64,000 bases of DNA from JAUVKT01 sp942491535 (GTDB taxonomy: Bacteria > Bacteroidota > Bacteroidia > Bacteroidales > VadinHA17), in contig CALOBV010000024.1 in NCBI GenBank assembly GCA_942491535.1, positions 186,001 through 250,000 on the forward strand. Reading direction: 5' to 3'. The notes beneath the pieces are model-generated. The model ran no database searches, had not been told where the DNA came from, and saw only the letters and a program-made list of their open reading frames with translations. This document shows positions 1 through 7,730 of the stretch, in pieces; position 1 is the stretch's first letter; each line of letters begins with the position of its first letter. Both the position numbers and the translations under genes were made by a program.

Positions 1-1044
1 GTTACAGAGGAAAGGTCAAGGGTTAAGGTGTTACAGAAAGAAAAAACTATTTGGCTAATCACCATAATATTTCTGGGTATTATCCTTGCACTGGCAATAG
101 GCCTTGTAATGTTTTATTATTACAGCCTGAAACGCTCCAAAGTACTTACTGCCGAACTTGAGGATCGTAAGAAACTACTCGAAGGACAGAGCTCAGAGCT
201 GCAGGAGAAGAACAACAAAATTAATTCTGCAAATGAAGAGTTAACACAGTTATATGAAATTACAAATGGGCAAAAGGAAGCCATAGTGAGTAGTATTAAC
301 TATGCACAGAGGATACAGAATGCAATTCTGCCACCTGAGGCCTATATTACTGAATTGATAAATGAGAATTTTATATTCTATAAACCAAAAGATATCGTAA
401 GTGGCGATTTCTACTGGATTAAGCAGGTAAATCAATATATCATCCTGGTTTCTGCAGATTGTACTGGTCATGGAGTGCCGGGGGCACTAATGAGTATGCT
501 TGGAATAAGTTGTTTGAAGGATATTGTACAAAGAAAGGAAATTACACAGGCAAACCAGGTTCTGAATGAGCTGCGTAAGGAGATCAAACAATCCCTGAGA
601 CAAACAGGTAAGAAAGAAGAATCAAGAGAGGGAATTGATATGGCCCTGTGTGTTATCGATACCAATAAAGGCCTTATGCAGTATTCCGGTGCCTATAGTT
701 CCTTATATCTAATAAGCAATAATTCAGGAAGCCCTGTCCTTAAAGAAATCAAAGCCGATAAAATGCCTGTCGGAGTGCACTTTTCAAGCGATACATCCTT
801 TACTAACCATGAAATTAAGCTGGAAATCGGTGATACATTTTACCTGTCTACAGACGGTTTTATAGACCAGGTTGGCGGCAGAAAAAGCAGCAGGTTCGGC
901 AATGAGAATTTCAAAAAATTACTCCTGGAGATCCACGATCAACCTTTATATGAGCAAAGGGAAATTCTGGAACGGAAGCTTACAGAATGGATGGGCGAAC
1001 ATCCTCAGAGAGATGATATTCTCGTAATTGGAGCCAGGGTGTAG
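1..1044 (+). CDS. SpoIIE-family PP2C serine/threonine phosphatase, 5' end outside window
   Basis: Metal-dependent phosphatase of the SpoIIE/RsbU type, which normally dephosphorylates anti-sigma-factor antagonists or related signalling partners. Taking the GTG at 28 as residue 1, a transmembrane helix spans about 8-31, a coiled coil about 33-75, and the phosphatase domain runs from the family hallmark YAQRIQNAILPP (about 92) to the C-terminus. The metal-binding blocks GDFYWI, DCTGHGVPGALMS, YSTDGF-like LSTDGFIDQ and RDDILVIG are all present. The frame stays open from base 1 to 28 and encodes a charged stretch that fits a linker before the membrane helix. A larger protein with a periplasmic or TPR sensor is therefore likely, as is usual in Bacteroidota. 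The GTG at 28 is the only start in the window if it is complete. Confidence 0.85.
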   Translation, partial: VTEERSRVKVLQKEKTIWLITIIFLGIILALAIGLVMFYYYSLKRSKVLTAELEDRKKLLEGQSSELQEKNNKINSANEELTQLYEITNGQKEAIVSSINYAQRIQNAILPPEAYITELINENFIFYKPKDIVSGDFYWIKQVNQYIILVSADCTGHGVPGALMSMLGISCLKDIVQRKEITQANQVLNELRKEIKQSLRQTGKKEESREGIDMALCVIDTNKGLMQYSGAYSSLYLISNNSGSPVLKEIKADKMPVGVHFSSDTSFTNHEIKLEIGDTFYLSTDGFIDQVGGRKSSRFGNENFKKLLLEIHDQPLYEQREILERKLTEWMGEHPQRDDILVIGARV

Positions 1045-1048
1045 TTAA

Positions 1049-1111
1049 GGCAAAGAGCTAAGGGCAAAGGGGTAAGGGGTAAGAGCAAAGGGGTAAGAGC
1101 AAAGAGCTAAA
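1049..1111. repeat. heptamer tandem array, 9 units (GGCAAAG/GGGTAAG type)
   Basis: Nine consecutive 7-bp units with purine-rich consensus RGSWAAG: GGCAAAG, AGCTAAG, GGCAAAG, GGGTAAG, GGGTAAG, AGCAAAG, GGGTAAG, AGCAAAG, AGCTAAA. The array begins 5 bp after the upstream stop codon. The period is exact although the units differ. Confidence 0.8.
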
Positions 1112-1119
1112 AAGAGGAG

Positions 1120-1161
1120 GGTACGTGGTGCGGGGTACGGGGTACGGGGTGCGAGGTACGG
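1120..1161. repeat. heptamer tandem array, 6 units (GGTACGG)
   Basis: Six exact 7-bp units GGTACGT, GGTGCGG, GGTACGG, GGTACGG, GGTGCGA, GGTACGG. It follows the previous array after 8 bp with a different unit, so two heptamer families abut in one intergenic region. A related array lies at 45123-45164. Confidence 0.8.
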
Positions 1162-1165
1162 CGTA

Positions 1166-1208
1166 TAAAAAGAATGCCGCTATTAATAAGAGCATTAATA
1201 ACGGCATT
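1166..1208 (-). terminator. Rho-independent terminator of the membrane-protein gene
   Basis: Two 15-bp arms (1173-1187 and 1194-1208, AATGCCGCTATTAAT against ATTAATAACGGCATT, one mismatch) enclose a 6-nt loop. Read on the minus strand the hairpin is followed by CTTTTTAT. It lies about 25 bp past the stop of the minus-strand gene. Confidence 0.75.
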
Positions 1209-1231
1209 GTCTAAAACCAGTCAGGGTTATT

Positions 1232-1927
1232 CTATTGTTCTTCAGGCACTTCCACAAGCTCTCCCTTTTCTTCAAGAACTGCCTGGTAAATTGAGGCAAA
1301 GGCTGATTTTATCCACATAAATGATATAAACACACCGAATCCAAGGCATATAAGTCCGAGAATTATAACAAAGAAGGCAATAATTGCCATCCAGAATATT
1401 CTCCATCCATGTCCCCTGGTAAGTCTCCAGCTCTCTTCGACAGCCTTTACCGGGTCAAGTTTTTTGTCCATAACCAGGTAGGGTACAAATGCAAGACGGC
1501 AGGCAAAGATTATCCCTGGTATTATAACCATAAAGAATCCGAAAGCAATAATTGCTCCCGAAAGAAGTGAGGCAAGAACCACATTCAGGTAATTCTTAAA
1601 TGAATCAAATACTTCAACAACCTCAGCCTTCCTGTCGCGAACACTCTGGAGGTAGATCCATTTTACGCCATACTCAAGGGGTGAGATAACAAACAATGTA
1701 TACGCAATGGCAAAAATCTGCCCGAAAACCACTGCAATTGCCAGGAAACTAAAATGATTATGATTCAGTTCGCTTAAATTAGCCGGTATTGCAAAGGGTA
1801 TGGTTGCAACAATTATGATTAATGATACAAGTAACAAAGTAATAAAATACTTCCATAGGGCTCTCCATCCGTGACTGTAAGCTGCCCCTGCCTTTGGTAC
1901 TAATCTTTTACTGTCAAGTTTTTCCAT
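1232..1927 (-). CDS. polytopic inner-membrane protein, DUF975/GPDPase-membrane-like
   Basis: 231-residue integral membrane protein with about five to six hydrophobic segments (about 26-50, 60-85, 112-150 as a long double segment, 173-208). The topology and the motif LDPVKAVEESWRLTRGHGWRIF before the last hydrophobic block resemble the DUF975 and glycerophosphodiester-phosphodiesterase membrane-domain families. In these families the segment VxxSWxLTxGxxxxIF is typical. No catalytic residues are visible and no function can be assigned. It is transcribed alone, with a hairpin terminator downstream and about 175 bp of AT-rich leader upstream, facing away from the LuxR gene. Confidence 0.75.
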   Translation of the reverse strand: MEKLDSKRLVPKAGAAYSHGWRALWKYFITLLLVSLIIIVATIPFAIPANLSELNHNHFSFLAIAVVFGQIFAIAYTLFVISPLEYGVKWIYLQSVRDRKAEVVEVFDSFKNYLNVVLASLLSGAIIAFGFFMVIIPGIIFACRLAFVPYLVMDKKLDPVKAVEESWRLTRGHGWRIFWMAIIAFFVIILGLICLGFGVFISFMWIKSAFASIYQAVLEEKGELVEVPEEQ

Positions 1928-2103
1928 AATATTTAATTTTGTTTTATAATTTATTTTTCAGAACGGTTATGTAAATATATAATCAGCATTACCCGATATC
2001 AATCCATCTTTAGTAGGAAATAAGGTTTATCCAACTTTGGTTGGAGAAAGTGTTGTAAGAATTTCATATCTTAACAAATGAATTTGAATACCGGGGCCAC
2101 AAT

Positions 2104-3054
2104 ATGATTCGCTTTATTTTTATACTGGCAGTAATAATCTCAATCGCCTGTGGATCATATGCCTTAATATTACTGAGCAGGCTCAGGAAAGTTTACAGGC
2201 TGGATTTTATTTCCAGCTTTCTATATTATGAAATACTGAAACTTGGCTTTGGCCTCTATGGTATTTTCGGAGGACTGGCAATTAAAGAAATACTACTTAA
2301 GTATGAACTTCCGTCAGGCCAGATTGAATCAATTGTTATTGCTCTTCCCTTTTTTGGAGTTCCATTTATTATAGCTGCATGGTATCTTCTGATTAAGATG
2401 GCTAACGAAATCGCAGGGCGCAATATAAAACAAAGCATCTCAATCAGCTACTTCATCCTTACAACAATTTTCTTCCTTGCTTATGGACTAATCCTGAGAT
2501 CCTCTCCCGATAGCAGGAATATTGATCCGGAAAATCTTTCCCGGCTTATCAGGATAGTTTTTTATGCACTCGATCTACTTGTAAAATTATATGTCGTAAT
2601 AATTCTTTTCAGCAAGGGGAAAAAGTCAGGAAAGACAAAATATCCATCTCTTAATAAAAGGTTCAGCTTTATTTTAATAGGAACAGCATTAATGAGTTCT
2701 GCTGCTCTTCACTTTGCCTATGTGCATCCCCTTATAGGAATTTATTTTATACTGCTCTTCTTCGGAGCCGACCTGGCTCTAATTATTATTTTAAAACTAT
2801 ACCTTAATAATAACCAGGACGAATACTCTGATGTAACAAATGTCCTGGAGAATCTATTCCAGCAATATGGAATTTCAAAAAGAGAGAGGGAGATAATAAA
2901 AGAGATATGCGATGGACTTACCAATCAACAGATCGCAGACAGACTTTTTATTTCCCTCCAAACTGTCAAAGACCATACTCATAATATCTTCAGAAAGGTA
3001 AATGTCTCAAACAGGGTGCAGCTTACACAGATTTTTTCAGCTATAAACCAGTAA
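2104..3054 (+). CDS. membrane-anchored LuxR-family transcriptional regulator
   Basis: 316 residues. The first ~240 hold about seven hydrophobic helices with no recognisable enzyme motif. The last ~65 form a LuxR/GerE helix-turn-helix: KREREIIKEICDGL, then TNQQIADRLFISLQTVKDH, HTHNIFRKVNVSNR. This pairing of a multi-helix membrane sensor with a C-terminal LuxR domain is common in Bacteroidota and suggests direct coupling of a membrane signal to transcription. The signal and target genes cannot be read from the sequence. The gene stands alone, with the start ATG at the head of a long hydrophobic helix. Confidence 0.85.
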   Translation: MIRFIFILAVIISIACGSYALILLSRLRKVYRLDFISSFLYYEILKLGFGLYGIFGGLAIKEILLKYELPSGQIESIVIALPFFGVPFIIAAWYLLIKMANEIAGRNIKQSISISYFILTTIFFLAYGLILRSSPDSRNIDPENLSRLIRIVFYALDLLVKLYVVIILFSKGKKSGKTKYPSLNKRFSFILIGTALMSSAALHFAYVHPLIGIYFILLFFGADLALIIILKLYLNNNQDEYSDVTNVLENLFQQYGISKREREIIKEICDGLTNQQIADRLFISLQTVKDHTHNIFRKVNVSNRVQLTQIFSAINQ

Positions 3055-3151
3055 AGCCTTAAAGGAAAATTACTTTATCAACTCTTGATTATTACCTCCA
3101 TATTTCCGACCTTTAATACTCTTAAACCCCAACCACTGTAAATTTTATTAT

Positions 3152-5367
3152 ATGAATAAACCTCTACTCATAGCCCTTCTCATTCTACTTTCATCCGGGC
3201 TCTCAAAAACCAGCGGGCAGAATTTGATTATAACAGGTGTAATGGATGGCGATCTGGACGGAGGCCTTCCAAAAGCTATTGAAATTTGTGTTCTAAATGA
3301 TATTACTGACCTGAGCGAATATTCAATTGCTATGGTATATAACGCCAATGCAAGTCCTGCTACTCAATTTACATTTCCAGCAGTTGCAGCCAGTGCTGGG
3401 CAGAATTGCATAACTTGTTGCAAATGGAGATCTATTAATAACTATATGGGATACGAGGCAGATTACATACAAATAATATTAGCGGAAACGGAGACGACAG
3501 GTCGGGGGGGGGGGGAGTGGTTGAGGTACAGGTACCGACTGGGAGTATATCGATGGCTACGCACCCTACAGGAAATCTGGACCAAGCTGGAAAATATTGA
3601 TAACTGGGATATTTATAAGAAGGCAAGCATCGTACACAATGAGAACCTACTCTTCCTTTCCCATCTAAATCATTTAAGTCAGCAGGGGCACAACCACAGA
3701 GATAAGTGGATACAACAGCTACAGTAAGGTTACCGCGGTTGGTGCTGACAGGCGGAACCAAGGATACTCCTGCCTTCGCTCCAAAATGATAAGGTTCTCA
3801 TTATACAAATGAAGGGCTGAGTTCGTGGGTGGGTCAGTATATTGATGTATCCCCGGGTGTAACATATACTATCAGCCTGTGGTATTATAGTATTTATGCT
3901 GATGGTACAGATTGCCGTATATGGTCTTACTGGAAAGATGGCGATGGTGCAAGCCTGGATGACAACGCTGCTGAGCTACAGAGGACCAAATGATGAATAT
4001 CTGCCCGGTGACAGGTAATGGAATCAGTACACTACTATTCCTGCAAACTTTTAGTTATGACGATTATCAAGAAGTATTTCTAAGGTGGTGGAGGTGGAAA
4101 TGGTCGCTTTGCAGGTGGTGGTGGTGGGAGTAGCTATGGCGTCGGTGGATTGGGTGGAAATGACCTTGATGGTAGCTTTGGGAGTGGGTTTCCGGGAGAA
4201 AACCCAAATAATCCTTGATCAGCAGCAATTTTACCCCCCTTATGGGGTGGGGTGGTGGTGCCGGCGGGAAGAGGATCAGGCGGAATTGAATTGGTCTAAG
4301 GACGTGGAGGTGGATATATTACTTACTTGGACGACTTTTGCAGTGAGCTCCTCAATAGACGGAACAGGCGCACCCCTATGGTCGGACGGGGGGGGGGGGC
4401 GGCCGGGGGAGCGGCGGATTAACTTTTACAAGTTTTAATCTTTCTTACTATGGTGTTGCCAGCTCGGTTGAGCCAGGAGAAGAAGGAGCTAAAATACAGG
4501 CAGGATAGGCATCCCATAGGAGAGGCTGGACAGGTGTCTGAGGTACATTGCTTATAAGACTTAACGGTTTCCTTTTTAATACTATTGTCTCCGATGTAAC
4601 AAAACGAACCGGGGGGCGAGGGCAGAAAGAACTGATAATGGATTTTCATTATACTTATCGGCTTGCTGAGCGGATCAGATACCTTTTATCTGCGAACAAA
4701 AGTTGAAGATTACAGCCCCAATCAGATTTTGGATCCAACTGTTGTACTTAAGTCGCCGTAGGTAATCTTTGAAGTCACAGTTGCTGATACTGTAGTTATG
4801 GAGGTGCTGGATGGAGCTGATCCATGACACATCATATGAATGTTACGATTGTTGTTCGCGCTGAAGATGAGAGTGGCTGAAACCTGCATGGTTTCAGGTG
4901 TTACAGTCGAAGGATTCAGAACCGATTCTTTGTCCTATAAGCATGTTCTTTCAAACGGAACAGTAGATATTCCTGAAGTTACAGCGGATTGCTACCGATC
5001 CCAATGCTGTTCTTACTATTACAGATGCCACCAGCCTGACCGGGACGGAAGCCGAACGTACTACTAGTATATCGGTTAATTCTGCAGTGGATTATGCTCA
5101 TTATTTAAGGAATCACAGATATTAAAAACCCAATGGATTCTAACCTGAAAATATCCCGTGCCTGTGTCTACAGAACTCATTATTAAAAATATAAGATCTG
5201 CTAAGTATATTGAAGTACTCGACATTACCGGAAGCAGGGTATACGAAAGAGTTATTTCAGGTGAAGAAACCTACCGGATTAATATCAGCCTCCTTCCAGA
5301 GGGAATATATTTCCTTAGACTATCTGACGGAACAAATCAGGTCACCAGGAAATTTATTAAGAGGTAA
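3152..5367 (+). pseudogene. frame-broken gene for a large secreted protein (LTD-like, Gly-rich, cadherin-like, T9SS sorting domain)
   Basis: An intact signal peptide and the first ~105 residues (3152-3480) start a lamin-tail-like domain: NLIITGVMDGDLDGGLPKAI, then QFTFPA and NYMGYEADYIQ. The domain continues in other frames: NNISGNGDD at about 3470-3500, and DWEYIDGY with a tryptophan-rich block at 3525-3610. At 3808-3990 comes a carbohydrate-binding-like stretch (SSWVGQYIDVSPGVTYTI, SLWYYSIYADGTDC). At 4084-4230 lies a glycine-rich segment (GGGGSSYGVGGLGGNDLDG). At 4850-5060 a cadherin-like beta-sandwich block is split between frames (SNGTVDIPEV, then ATDPNAVLTITDATSLTGTE). At 5158-5367 comes an intact type IX sorting domain (YIEVLDITGSRVYE, PEGIYFLRLSDGT). 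At least five frameshifts and several stops separate these blocks. Two 12-G runs lie inside. This is either a decaying gene or a badly sequenced repeat- and G-rich gene; the coding blocks themselves look well conserved. Confidence 0.75.
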
Positions 5368-5398
5368 ATCCCTGAATATACTGAGCAACTTTTCAGTT

Positions 5399-5468
5399 GT
5401 CATTCTGAGTAAATCGAAGAATCTGGATCAAATTCAATAAACAGATCCCTCGACAGGCTCGGGATGAC
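5399..5468. repeat. REP-like inverted repeat (GTCATTCTGAG ... CTCGGGATGAC)
   Basis: Imperfect dyad with outer arms GTCATTCTGAG (5399) and CTCGGGATGAC (to 5468) and inner AGAATCTG / AGATCCCT. I recognise the GTCATTCTGAG...CTCGGGATGAC pattern as a dispersed palindrome found in many Bacteroidota genomes. Only one copy is in this window. It separates the broken secreted-protein gene from the nuclease gene. Confidence 0.6.
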
Positions 5469-5499
5469 AGTTGAAATGCTTGTATCCAAACTATTTTAT

Positions 5500-5507
5500 T
5501 AAATTTG
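5500..5507 (+). promoter_or_regulatory. -7 promoter box TAAATTTG
   Basis: Matches the Bacteroidota -7 consensus TAnnTTTG and lies just before the ATG at 5513. No good -33 TTTG partner is visible. The very short leader resembles that of lepA in this window. Confidence 0.4.
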
Positions 5508-5512
5508 CAGCC

Positions 5513-6421
5513 ATGCAAAATTTCCTCCATTACTACTTAAAGAGTATTACGGGCACCATCATTGTTTTTATGGTCCTGGTGGGATCGTGTCGCAAGCCTT
5601 CCGATCCTCCCGCTCCTGATACCACTACCAAATATGATGTCTGCTTCGATGGGGGAAGCAGCAGCAGTCTCGATATTGTTACCTTTAATGTTGAGCAATT
5701 TCCAAAAAGCGGATATGAAACAATTGCCGAGCTGGCAACACTCATTGAAGCAATGAAAGCAGATATAGTTGCCCTGCAGGAGGTTACATCCGACTCAGAC
5801 CTTGATAAACTGGATGATCTCCTGGATAATTATTCTGCTCTGGCCTACCCTATTGATAATTCAGACTGGAACCTGGCCTACCTCTACAGGAATTCAGAAA
5901 TTCAAATAGATGCTTCCGAAACAAAAATTATATTTGAAGACGACTGGTATTCATTTCCCAGGCCACCCTTCGAGATTCATGCTACACATATACCAAGCTC
6001 AACAGAAGTAATCCTCCTTAACAATCACCTGAAATGCTGTGGCGGATCAGATAATGAAGACAGAAGAAGGACAGCTTCAGAAAAACTGCACAGCTATATT
6101 GAATCAAATTACCCTGATGATGCCGTTATAGTCCTGGGAGACCTGAATGACGAAATAGACGGTACATCTGAAGCAAGCAACGTTTTCTGGGATTTTGTAA
6201 ATGACCCTTCAGACTTTGCTGTGGCAGATATGGATATAGCTACCGGTAGTCCGCTCTGGTGGTCTTACCCTTCATGGCCCAGCCATATCGACCATATTAT
6301 TATTAGCGACGAGCTGTTCGATATGGTTGAAGACATTACAACCCTTAAAGCAGATGCCTGTTTCAGTGATTATCCTGATATTATATCAGATCACAGACCC
6401 GTCTATTTAAGGTTGAAATGA
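5513..6421 (+). CDS. endonuclease/exonuclease/phosphatase-family lipoprotein
   Basis: 302 residues from the ATG at 5513; a longer frame from 5471 would put the -7 box inside the gene. A signal sequence ends in a lipobox (LVGSC, Cys about residue 26), so the protein should be lipid-anchored. The rest is an EEP (DNase I-like) fold: LDIVTFNVEQFP, ADIVALQEV (metal Glu), NNHLKCCGG, VIVLGDLNDE (catalytic Asp/Asn), PSHIDHIIIS and SDHRPVYL (catalytic His). All the residues needed for metal-dependent phosphodiester hydrolysis are present. DNA, RNA or lipid phosphodiesters are possible substrates. The neighbours (a second EEP enzyme, a TonB receptor and endonuclease I) favour nucleic acid. Confidence 0.85.
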   Translation: MQNFLHYYLKSITGTIIVFMVLVGSCRKPSDPPAPDTTTKYDVCFDGGSSSSLDIVTFNVEQFPKSGYETIAELATLIEAMKADIVALQEVTSDSDLDKLDDLLDNYSALAYPIDNSDWNLAYLYRNSEIQIDASETKIIFEDDWYSFPRPPFEIHATHIPSSTEVILLNNHLKCCGGSDNEDRRRTASEKLHSYIESNYPDDAVIVLGDLNDEIDGTSEASNVFWDFVNDPSDFAVADMDIATGSPLWWSYPSWPSHIDHIIISDELFDMVEDITTLKADACFSDYPDIISDHRPVYLRLK

Positions 6422-6442
6422 TCGCTATGCGATCCTTTCGTG

Positions 6443-6565
6443 CCAAGGGGTAAGAGCAAAGAGGTAAGAGTAAGTTTAATAACACAACTCGCTTCGCCTG
6501 TTGGCAGGCAATAGTTGAGAATTTGTTTTTCAACTTTTTCAACCCAGTTTCAACCCAGTTTAAAC
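6443..6565. repeat. composite intergenic repeat: heptamers, hairpin, 9-bp units
   Basis: 6443-6470 holds four heptamers (CCAAGGG, GTAAGAG, CAAAGAG, GTAAGAG). 6485-6517 is a hairpin with arms CAACT/AGTTG outside and GCCTG/CAGGC inside, loop TTGG. About 6524-6565 is built of TTTTTCAAC-type units. The block lies between two convergent EEP genes. The hairpin may also act in termination, but no clear T-run follows it. Confidence 0.65.
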
Positions 6566-6573
6566 CCTTCCTC

Positions 6574-7614
6574 CTACTCCTCCATTTGTTTAACAACAAT
6601 AATATATACCGGGAAATGATCACTGTATCCTCCCTGGTGAGTGGTGCCCACATAGGTTCTGAAAGGATAACCCTTGTATTGACCATCCTGCTGCATCAGG
6701 AAATCCTTATTATAGACCCTGGCTGCATAATATGTAAGGCTGCTATAGTCATTTCCCAGTAAACCCTGCGAAATTACTATATGGTCGAACAGGTTCCATG
6801 CATCGCGGTAAGCAAGCGACCCTATGCCCTTCTTAAACAGGGGAAACATACAGTTAAATAATTCACCCTCTTCAAGATGATCGATATGGTCAGCTGCCCT
6901 GAGGACGTCTTTCATACTGATATTTACCGGGTCGTCGTTAAAATCACCCATTATAATAATATTAGCCTCGGGATTAATATCCAGAAGGCTATCAGCTATA
7001 GATCTTGTCAGGCCCGCAGCTGCGTTTCTCCTTGGTCTGCTTGCCTTTTCCCCTCCCCTTCTGGAAGGCCAGTGATTAACTATAAAATGTACTTCCTCAT
7101 CTATAAATGTTCCGCTAACCAGTAGCTGGTCTCTTGTATATATCCTCTCTCCATCATCGTCAAATAAAGGTAACTCGAGACTGGCAGAGCTCTCAAGGGT
7201 AAAATACCTTGGCTGGTATAGAAGGGCTACATCCACTCCCCTGAGGTCTGGAGAATCATAGTGTGCAATCCTGTAATCTGCATTCTTCAGATAAGGATGT
7301 GCTGCAAGATCTTCAAGAACAGAGATATTCTCTATCTCAGAAACACCAAGAATTGCAGGACCACCAGGAATTCCTTCTTCCTCACCAATTTTTGAAATCA
7401 CACCTGCCATTCTCTCAATCTTATCAAGGTACCTCTTCCCGGTCCACTCATTAGGGCCATCAGGTGTAAATTCCTCATCAAGGACACCCTCTGTATTCAA
7501 GGTGTCAAATAAATTTTCAAGGTTATAAAATGCTATTACACCTGCTTTGAGCGATTGAGAATATAGACCGTAAGAAATAAAAACAAGTATAATAATCGTA
7601 AGTGTCCTTTTCAT
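6574..7614 (-). CDS. secreted endonuclease/exonuclease/phosphatase-family protein
   Basis: 346 residues with an N-terminal signal peptide (about 1-20, ending LYSQ) and no lipobox, so probably periplasmic or exported. EEP-fold motifs occur in order: AFYNLENLFDT (about 28), GVSEIEN (metal Glu), VDVALLY, FIVNHWPSRRGG (catalytic His), NIIIMGDFNDDP (Asp/Asn pair), LFDHIVIS and YSDHFPVYI (terminal SDH). The NLENLFDT and HWPSRRGG forms are typical of the Bacteroidota branch often annotated as endonuclease. It is convergent with the EEP lipoprotein at 5513 and divergent from the TonB receptor at 7731, which suggests a shared regulatory region at 7615-7730. Confidence 0.88.
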   Translation of the reverse strand: MKRTLTIIILVFISYGLYSQSLKAGVIAFYNLENLFDTLNTEGVLDEEFTPDGPNEWTGKRYLDKIERMAGVISKIGEEEGIPGGPAILGVSEIENISVLEDLAAHPYLKNADYRIAHYDSPDLRGVDVALLYQPRYFTLESSASLELPLFDDDGERIYTRDQLLVSGTFIDEEVHFIVNHWPSRRGGEKASRPRRNAAAGLTRSIADSLLDINPEANIIIMGDFNDDPVNISMKDVLRAADHIDHLEEGELFNCMFPLFKKGIGSLAYRDAWNLFDHIVISQGLLGNDYSSLTYYAARVYNKDFLMQQDGQYKGYPFRTYVGTTHQGGYSDHFPVYIIVVKQMEE

Positions 7615-7730
7615 AATAATTTTGTTTTGCTGTAAAAGTAAGATTAAGTCTTATTTCCTCCAATTTGTTGTCGCTAAATTAATTTCTTAACTCAAGTTTG
7701 GCTATCTTTATGGCCCAATTTTAATCATAT

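Noticed and set aside
1049..1161. CRISPR array
   Set aside because: Units are 7 bp without spacers and no cas genes are present.
4085..4438. Independent glycine/valine-rich gene
   Set aside because: It is an off-frame reading of the glycine-rich segment of the broken secreted protein and has no start signals.
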